This document shows positions 58,512 to 64,000 of a stretch of DNA of 64,000 bases, one piece after another. Where the stretch lies: the NCBI RefSeq assembly GCF_000308815.1, contig NZ_BAFX01000074.1, forward strand, positions 62,001-126,000. Reading direction: 5' to 3'. The position numbers and the translations under genes were made by a program. This DNA comes from Nocardia concava NBRC 100430. GTDB taxonomy: Bacteria > Actinomycetota > Actinomycetes > Mycobacteriales > Mycobacteriaceae. The notes below the pieces were generated by a model. The model was not told the DNA's origin. It ran no database searches and saw nothing but the letters and a program-made list of their open reading frames with translations. The number at the start of each line of letters is the position of its first letter. The stretch's first letter is position 1.

Positions 58512-58579
58512 ATATCGGTAACGACGTTGCCGATTATGCTTGACCTGGCGTCATATATCGGCAACACTGTAACCATTAT
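58512..58579. promoter_or_regulatory. Tandem regulon operators at the hydrolase operon promoter
   Basis: Two 25-bp sites, 58512-58536 (ATCGGTAACGACGTTGCCGAT) is 21 bp so only its arms ATCGG and CCGAT are quoted, and 58555-58579 (CGGCAACACTGTAACCA), start 43 bp apart. The second includes the hydrolase ATG at operator position 24, as at the Mce operon. Confidence 0.65.
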
Positions 58580-59426
58580 GAGTAGACGAGCAGCCGAGGA
58601 TTACCTCGACCCCGATTCGCGCTACGCGGTCGTCGAGGGGCGAAATATCCACTACAAGCGCGCTGGCGCCGGTGCCCCGGTGCTGCTGCTACACGGCAGC
58701 GGATCGTCGCTGCACTGCTTCGACCGGGTGGCCGCGGATTTGCCCGCGTTCGACGTGATCCGTCCCGATCTGCCCGGCTTCGGTCTCACCGGCCCACGCC
58801 GCGACCGGGACTACCGGATCGCGGCCTTCACCGAGACGGTCGCCGCATTCCTGGACGCGATCGGTGTCGCCAAGGTGGCGATCGTGGGCAATTCGCTGGG
58901 CGGCAATATCGCCTGGAATTTCGCGTTGGACTACCCGCACCGAGTGGACCGGCTGGTTCTGATCAACGCCACCGGCTATCCGGGTAAGTCGCTACCGCTG
59001 GCAATGCGCCTGGCGCGCAACCCGATCGGTCGCGTGCTGATCCACCGGCTGTCCTCGCGATCGGCCACCGAACGCAATCTGCTCTCGGCGGTGGGATCGC
59101 GTAAGTCGGTGGTGGATGAGGCGATGGTGGATCGCGTGCATGCGATGCTGACCCGGCCGGGCAACCAGCAGGCGTTCATCGACTTCGCCAATACCGACCA
59201 GATCGACCGCACCGCAGAGATTCCGGCCATCGCCGCACCCACGCTGGTGCTGCGCAGCGCATCGATCGACGCCCAGTATTTCGTCCGCGATATCCCCGGC
59301 AGCCTCGAACGCGTGCACCCCGGCGGTGGTCATCTGCTTCCCGACGAGGACCCGGAATGGGTGGCGAGCGCGCTGCTGGAGTTTCTGCCCGCCGAGGTGG
59401 TCGCGCCGAAAAGGAGCCGACGATGA
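58578..59426 (+). CDS. Alpha/beta hydrolase 1 of the catabolic operon
   Basis: A 282-residue hydrolase: HGSGSSLHCFDRVAADLPAF, nucleophile elbow GNSLGGN and a late His in GGGHLLPDEDPE. The pattern resembles C-C hydrolases, epoxide hydrolases and dehalogenase-like enzymes. ATG 58578 lies inside the operator, so the message is probably leaderless. It overlaps the next gene by 4 bp. Confidence 0.86.
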   Translation: MSRRAAEDYLDPDSRYAVVEGRNIHYKRAGAGAPVLLLHGSGSSLHCFDRVAADLPAFDVIRPDLPGFGLTGPRRDRDYRIAAFTETVAAFLDAIGVAKVAIVGNSLGGNIAWNFALDYPHRVDRLVLINATGYPGKSLPLAMRLARNPIGRVLIHRLSSRSATERNLLSAVGSRKSVVDEAMVDRVHAMLTRPGNQQAFIDFANTDQIDRTAEIPAIAAPTLVLRSASIDAQYFVRDIPGSLERVHPGGGHLLPDEDPEWVASALLEFLPAEVVAPKRSRR

Positions 59427-60316
59427 AGTATTTCGTGGTGCGCGGCGAAACCCGTCGCGTCGATCGGGCCACCCGGGCTGATTTGCGCGGTGATTTCCTC
59501 GAATGCAGTGCCGGGATAACACATTACGAGCTGACCGGCCCGGAAGGCGGCGAGGTCGTCGTCTGTGCGGGCAGCCTGACCACCCCCTTGTTCTACTGGG
59601 ATCAGCTGGTGGGCGAGTTGCATTCGCGCGGGTTCCGGACCCTCACCTACAGCCCGTACGGCCGCGGCTATTCCGACCGCGTCCAGGCCACCTACGACGA
59701 GGCCCTGCTGGTCGGGCAACTCGCCGATCTGACCGAGCGCCTGGGCCTGGTCGAGCCCTTCCACCTCGTAGGCGCCTCGATGGGTGCTTTGGTGGCAATG
59801 GTTTTCGCCCAGCAGCACACCGCCCGGGTCGCCACCTTGACCTTGGCCGGTCCGGCCGGGCTACAGCCCGCACCCGCCTTCGCCGCCGTGCTGCGCAACG
59901 AGACGGTGGGCACTTTCGTGGCGAAGAAGCTGGGCAGCAAGATGCTCGACCGGCATCTGTCGCATAACGTCCGCGATCCCGAGCGGTCAGCGGTGCTGAC
60001 GGCGATGGTGCGCGAGGCCTACCTTTTCGAAGGATCGATCTACGCCCTGGCCGCCACGATCGCCGACTTCCCCCTCGGCGGTCGCCGGGAGCTCTATCGG
60101 CAGACCGGGCGCTTACCGATCCCGAAACTGTTGCTGTGGGGCGACGAGGACACGGTCACCCCGATCACCAGCCTCGACGAGGTGACCGAGCTGCTGGCGC
60201 CGGTCGAGTCGCACATCGTCTCCCCGTGCGGGCACATGGTGCCCTTCGAGGAACCCGCCGAGATGTGTCTGCGGTTCACCGCGTTCGTCAATGCAAGGAA
60301 GGAGTCGTCGCGATGA
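59423..60316 (+). CDS. Alpha/beta hydrolase 2 of the catabolic operon
   Basis: A 297-residue hydrolase with the elbow GASMGA, acid in WGDEDTVTP and His in SPCGHMVPFEEP. The N-terminal 25 residues precede the fold and are unusual. AAGGAG precedes ATG 59423. It is not a recent duplicate of the preceding hydrolase; the two share only fold motifs. It could act on an ester or ring-cleavage product. Confidence 0.85.
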   Translation: MKYFVVRGETRRVDRATRADLRGDFLECSAGITHYELTGPEGGEVVVCAGSLTTPLFYWDQLVGELHSRGFRTLTYSPYGRGYSDRVQATYDEALLVGQLADLTERLGLVEPFHLVGASMGALVAMVFAQQHTARVATLTLAGPAGLQPAPAFAAVLRNETVGTFVAKKLGSKMLDRHLSHNVRDPERSAVLTAMVREAYLFEGSIYALAATIADFPLGGRRELYRQTGRLPIPKLLLWGDEDTVTPITSLDEVTELLAPVESHIVSPCGHMVPFEEPAEMCLRFTAFVNARKESSR

Positions 60317-61887
60317 CAACCAAGCCGAAGACCGAAACAGTCGACGTCCTCGTCGTCGGCGCCGGACCGACCGGTACCGCCCTGGCGCTCGATCTGGTCC
60401 GCCGCGGCGTGACGGTGCGGATCATCGACAAGGCCGCCAACGCATTCGAAGGCTCGCGTGCCAAGGGAATCCAGCCGCGCAGCCTGGAGGTCCTCGAGGA
60501 CCTCGGTGTCCTGGAGGAGATTCTCGCCGGCGGAGCCAATTATCCGCCCCTGGGCATTCACGCGGGCCCGCTGACGATTCCGTGGCACATGGTGTCCCGT
60601 AACGACATGACATCCGATGTGCCGTACCCGAATACGTGGCTGATTCCCCAGTTCCGCACCGACGCCGCCCTGCGCGACGGATTGCGGCGCAGGGGAGTGG
60701 CCGTCGAAACCGAGTGCGAATTCCTCGGATTCGAACAACGGCCGGATGCGGTGGTCGCGACCATCTCGGGCCCCGGCGGGGTGACCGAGATCAGCGCGCG
60801 CTACCTGGTCGGCGCCGACGGCGGCGCGAGCGTGGTGCGCCGGGCCGCCGACATCGGCTTCGAGGGTTCGACGGACGAAGCCGATCGAATGATCATCGTC
60901 GACGCCGCGGTCGACGGCCTTTCCCGGGACCGCTGGCATGTGTGGCCGCGGCCCGGTGGCCGATTCGTGGGCGCGTGCCCGCTGCCGCACTCGGATCGGT
61001 TTCAGGTGATGATTCGCCTGAACCGAGGCGAGGAGCCCGCTCTCGACGAGGAGAGCCTGAACGCGCGCTTCCGCAAGCAGACCGGCGACAGGAAGCTGCG
61101 GCTGTTCGATATCGGCTGGAAGTCGGTGTTCCGCCCCAACATTCGCCTCGCGGAGCGCTATCGCTCGGGCCGGGTGTTCCTCGCCGGCGACGCCGCCCAT
61201 GTGCATCCGCCCGCGGGTGCGCAGGGACTCAACACCGGCCTGCAGGACGCTTACAACCTGGGCTGGAAACTCGGCCAGGTACTCGCGGGCGCTCCCGAGT
61301 CCCTGCTCGACACCTATGAGGCCGAGCGGCAACCGATCGCCGCCGGTGTCCTGGGTTTGGCGACCAAGAAGTACGAGGGCCTGGCCAAGCTCGACCCGTC
61401 GGCGATCAAGCGCGGCAACGATGAACGGCAGCTCGACCTGAACTACCGGGGCGGGCCATTGGCGAAAACCGGAACTGGCCGGACCGCGAAGTTGCAGGTC
61501 GGCGACCGCGCCCCCGACGCGAAACTGGTGGACGCGAACGGCGGCGCGCGACGCCTGTACGAGCTCTTCGCCGGAGCGCATTTCACCGCGATCGCCTACG
61601 GCGGCGCGGCCGTCGAGGAACTGGCGGCACTGTCGTGGCCGACGGCTGGCGCGGGACTGAAGAAGATCGCCATCGATGGCGGGGAAGACGCGAATGCCGA
61701 TGTGGTGCTTGCCGATATCGCGGAGTCGTTCGCCCGCGCGTATGGCGTCACCGACTCCGCCCTGCTGTTGATCCGGCCCGATGGATACCTCGTCTCGATC
61801 GCCACCACCGATATGAGTCGCGCCGTCGGTGCCCAGGCCGCGTTGCTGTCGCCCGCCGTCGAAATTCCTGCCGTGCCGACAGTTTGA
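60313..61887 (+). CDS. FAD-dependent aromatic hydroxylase (PheA/MhpA-like)
   Basis: A 524-residue group-A flavin monooxygenase: VLVVGAGPTGTALALDLVRR, the DG motif YLVGADGGASVVRRAA and GDAAHVHPPAGAQGLNTGLQ. A C-terminal thioredoxin-like domain (from about residue 395, LQVGDRAPDAKLV) is typical of phenol hydroxylase, MhpA and polyketide hydroxylases. It would hydroxylate a phenolic or polycyclic substrate with NAD(P)H and O2. Its start overlaps the preceding hydrolase stop. Confidence 0.9.
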   Translation: MTTKPKTETVDVLVVGAGPTGTALALDLVRRGVTVRIIDKAANAFEGSRAKGIQPRSLEVLEDLGVLEEILAGGANYPPLGIHAGPLTIPWHMVSRNDMTSDVPYPNTWLIPQFRTDAALRDGLRRRGVAVETECEFLGFEQRPDAVVATISGPGGVTEISARYLVGADGGASVVRRAADIGFEGSTDEADRMIIVDAAVDGLSRDRWHVWPRPGGRFVGACPLPHSDRFQVMIRLNRGEEPALDEESLNARFRKQTGDRKLRLFDIGWKSVFRPNIRLAERYRSGRVFLAGDAAHVHPPAGAQGLNTGLQDAYNLGWKLGQVLAGAPESLLDTYEAERQPIAAGVLGLATKKYEGLAKLDPSAIKRGNDERQLDLNYRGGPLAKTGTGRTAKLQVGDRAPDAKLVDANGGARRLYELFAGAHFTAIAYGGAAVEELAALSWPTAGAGLKKIAIDGGEDANADVVLADIAESFARAYGVTDSALLLIRPDGYLVSIATTDMSRAVGAQAALLSPAVEIPAVPTV

Positions 61888-61900
61888 TTTTGGAAATGCG

Positions 61901-62146
61901 ATGTTGTGGCACCTGACCGTCGATTTCGGGATCGGTTCACCATTGCATTTCCTTGCCACCTACGAGGCCGCCATCACGTTCGCGCGGGAGGCGGTCGAAG
62001 GCGGCTGGGCGCGGGCCGTCGCCGTCGATGATCGCGTGGACCAGAGCTATCCGGCCATGCCGTGCCAGGGCCTGTTCGCCCAGCCGTGCCCGCCGAATTC
62101 CGTGCGTATTCCTAACTTCACCAGAAAGGTCGCAGATGCCCCCTGA
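61901..62146 (+). CDS. Small hypothetical protein in the catabolic operon
   Basis: An 81-residue frame from ATG 61901 (MLWHLTVDFGIGSPLHFLAT...), 13 bp after the monooxygenase stop with TGGAAA upstream. It overlaps the next gene's start by 11 bp. The N-terminus is hydrophobic/aromatic; the C-terminal half has two Cys and several Pro. No family is recognised. Position in a tightly packed operon supports it, but it may be chance. Confidence 0.45.
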   Translation: MLWHLTVDFGIGSPLHFLATYEAAITFAREAVEGGWARAVAVDDRVDQSYPAMPCQGLFAQPCPPNSVRIPNFTRKVADAP

Positions 62147-63227
62147 GACGATGTTGGCCGCGGTACTCGGCGAGCCGGGGACGATCACCACGACGCGGTT
62201 GCCCGTCCCCGAGGTCGGACCGGACGACGTCCTGGTCCAGGTCCGCCGCGCGTCGCTGTGCGGTTCGGACCTCAAGATTCGAAGTCAGAAATTCTTCGGC
62301 GGCGACGGGCCGCCTTCGAAAGCCTTTGTCCCCGGGCATGAATACGCGGGTGTGGTGGTCGCGGTGGGCAGTAGCGTCGACGAGTTCGCGGTCGGCGATC
62401 GGGTGGTGACCGAGGCGCACCGCGGGTGCATGCGCTGCGTCAACTGTCTTTCCGGGTCCTATACCGACTGCTTGAACTCCGGCAAGCTGCACAAAGGCCA
62501 TCGGACGCAAGGCATGACGGTCAACGGCGGATTCGCCGAATACGTCGTCAACCACGTGTCCACACTGCATCTGCTGCCGGACGCCGTCGACTTCGACGCG
62601 GCGGTCGTCCTCACCACCGTCGGCTCGGTCATGCACGCCTTCGACGCGCTCGGCTCGCTCGTGGTCGGCGCCAGCGTCGCCGTGATCGGCCCCGGCCCCA
62701 TCGGGCTGCTGGCCGTCCAGGTCGCGCGCCAACTCGGAGCCGCACCCGTTGCGCTGATCGGCACTCGGGCCAGCCGGTTGGAACTCGGGAAACAGTTCGG
62801 CGCCGACCTGGTGATCGATTCGCGCACCGAGGATTCCGTTGCCGCCGTGCGCGATCTCACCGGCGGGCGTGGTGCCGATATCGTGCTCGAATGCTCGGGT
62901 GCCGGGCCGTCGGTCGATCAAGCGATCCGGATGGCCAAGCGGTCCGGAAAGGTCGTGCTGGTGGGCTTTTTCGAGCAGCCGGTGACGGCGGACCTCAATC
63001 ATGCGGTCATGAACGGCATTTCGCTGCAAACGGTCCGTGGCGAAGGCGCCGGTTCGGTGGCCAGGGCCGTCTCCCTGGCCGGTCAGGGCAGAATGGACAC
63101 CAATGCGCTTGTGACACACCATTTCCCGCTCGAGGACATCGGTGAGGCGTTCGACACCTATGCCGAACGCCGTGGCGATGCCATCAAGGTGATGCTGGAC
63201 GTGTCCGACGACCCGCAAGCGCCATGA
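62136..63227 (+). CDS. Zinc-dependent alcohol dehydrogenase
   Basis: A 363-residue MDR dehydrogenase with catalytic zinc ligands Cys (SLCGSDLK) and His-Glu (GHEYAG), a structural-zinc cluster with Cys residues in RGCMRCVNCLSGSYTDC, and the cofactor motif VIGPGPIGLLAVQVAR. It would oxidise an alcohol with NAD(P). GAAAGG precedes ATG 62136. It overlaps the DUF3500 gene by 4 bp. Confidence 0.88.
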   Translation: MPPETMLAAVLGEPGTITTTRLPVPEVGPDDVLVQVRRASLCGSDLKIRSQKFFGGDGPPSKAFVPGHEYAGVVVAVGSSVDEFAVGDRVVTEAHRGCMRCVNCLSGSYTDCLNSGKLHKGHRTQGMTVNGGFAEYVVNHVSTLHLLPDAVDFDAAVVLTTVGSVMHAFDALGSLVVGASVAVIGPGPIGLLAVQVARQLGAAPVALIGTRASRLELGKQFGADLVIDSRTEDSVAAVRDLTGGRGADIVLECSGAGPSVDQAIRMAKRSGKVVLVGFFEQPVTADLNHAVMNGISLQTVRGEGAGSVARAVSLAGQGRMDTNALVTHHFPLEDIGEAFDTYAERRGDAIKVMLDVSDDPQAP

Positions 63228-64000
63228 TCGGTGCAGCGCATACGCAGGCCACCGAGACCGACTCGCGACGAGCGGTCGCCGCGGCGATGACGACCGCGGT
63301 CACGGCGTGGCTGGACACCCTGACCGACTCCCAGCGTGCCGCGGCGCTGTTCGATTCGCCGCTGGTCGCCGCGGCGAATGCCGAACGCGTGCGGTGGTAT
63401 TACACCCCGACCGACCACGGCGGGCTGGCCCTGCGTGAGCAGTCCGCCGCCCAGCAGCGGCTGGCGATGCGACTGGTCGCCTCCGGGCTGTCCGAGGCCG
63501 GGTACGCCACCGTCGCCACCGTGGTCGGTCTGGAGAACATTCTGGACCAGGTCGAAGGCTGGAAAGCCGATTGGGCCAGGGAACGCGGACGCGACCCGGA
63601 GTTGTACTGGCTCAGGCTGTTCGGTACGCCGGGCAGCCCGGTGTGGGGTTGGCGCTTCGGCGGTCACCACATCTCGCTCAACTACCTCATTGTCGACGGT
63701 TGCCTCGTCTCGACGACACCCTGTTTCATCGGTGCCGACCCGGCGAGCACCGCCCTGCTGGGTGGTTCGCCGCTGCGGCCGCTCGGCGGGATCGAGGAGG
63801 TGGCAAGGAATCTGGCCCGCTCCTGCACCCCGGAGCAGCGCGAACACGCCTTGCTGCACGAGTCCGCGATCTCCGACATCGTGTCCGGCAATCGGGCCCG
63901 GGTGTCGCACGGCGACACCATGATGCATATGCAGGACCTGTGGCGCGGCCAGTTCGCCGACCCCGCGCTGAACGAACTCGTCGACGACATCGACCGGCGT
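63224..64000 (+). CDS. DUF3500 protein, 3' end outside window
   Basis: The frame from ATG 63224 stays open to the end (259 residues visible). Blocks RVRWYYTPTDHGGLALREQS, LFGTPGSPVWGWRFGGHHIS and the flanking AVTAWLDTLTDSQR match the pattern of DUF3500 proteins, whose role is unknown. It starts at the ATGA overlap with the alcohol dehydrogenase and so belongs to the same operon. The histidine pair in GGHH may bind metal (guess). Confidence 0.75.
   Translation, partial: MIGAAHTQATETDSRRAVAAAMTTAVTAWLDTLTDSQRAAALFDSPLVAAANAERVRWYYTPTDHGGLALREQSAAQQRLAMRLVASGLSEAGYATVATVVGLENILDQVEGWKADWARERGRDPELYWLRLFGTPGSPVWGWRFGGHHISLNYLIVDGCLVSTTPCFIGADPASTALLGGSPLRPLGGIEEVARNLARSCTPEQREHALLHESAISDIVSGNRARVSHGDTMMHMQDLWRGQFADPALNELVDDIDRR

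Noticed and set aside
1..64000. CRISPR array, rRNA genes, toxin-antitoxin or phage structural genes
   Set aside because: No regularly spaced repeats, rRNA-like sequence or phage structural proteins were found; the integrase and excisionase are the only phage-like genes.

Overview
The window is high-GC actinobacterial DNA, most likely from Nocardia or a close relative in the Mycobacteriales. Grounds: a complete YrbE/Mce lipid-importer operon, many TetR regulators, a cytochrome P450, frequent GTG/TTG starts, and dense operons joined by ATGA/GTGA/TTGA overlaps. The genus is an inference; no rRNA or intact tRNA is present to settle it. No CRISPR array was seen.

Layout. (1) 1-7.5 kb: an operon with an acyl-CoA dehydrogenase, a hot-dog thioesterase, an alpha/beta hydrolase and a complete Ugp-type ABC importer (ATPase, binding lipoprotein, two permeases). 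A GpdQ/CpdA-like metallophosphoesterase sits inside it, so it reads as a glycerophosphodiester/lipid scavenging unit. (2) 7.5-15.8 kb: ordinary accessory genes (LysE exporter, P450, XRE pair, oxidoreductase, hydrolase with WYL regulator, FAD monooxygenase with a frameshifted TetR gene). Several divergent promoters carry clean palindromes. (3) 15.9-20.8 kb: an Rbs-like sugar ABC importer translationally coupled to methylthioribose kinase (mtnK). (4) 20.7-23.1 kb: tautomerase, SDR and a membrane protein.

(5) 23-38 kb: a mosaic of mobile DNA. It has a Uma2-type nuclease, a fragment of the 3' end of malate synthase G beside a tyrosine integrase and an excisionase-like gene, an IS630 remnant, and two directly repeated 3' fragments of a tRNA-Met(CAT) gene. 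Those fragments bracket a PucR-family regulator, an acyl-CoA ligase and a lipase. Then come an Lrp-regulated AceE-like E1 with an E2 that lacks the E3-binding domain, and an IS701-family element with target duplication lying between a truncated ABC-2 permease gene and an IS5-family fragment. (6) 37.9-43.6 kb: acyltransferase, secreted GH27 glycosidase, MFS exporter and its TetR, plus an internally deleted duplicate of that TetR gene.

(7) 43.7-64 kb: the most interesting part. It holds a SRPBCC protein, a methyltransferase, a two-component flavin monooxygenase with its reductase, a TetR-headed YrbE-Mce operon with a Mam protein, two alpha/beta hydrolases, an aromatic-hydroxylase-type FAD monooxygenase, a Zn alcohol dehydrogenase and a DUF3500 protein. 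Seven copies of one 25-bp near-palindrome lie at four promoters across 15 kb. Two closely similar TetR proteins are encoded near its ends. I read it as one regulon importing a hydrophobic, probably cyclic substrate through the Mce system and oxidising it. The substrate is unknown.
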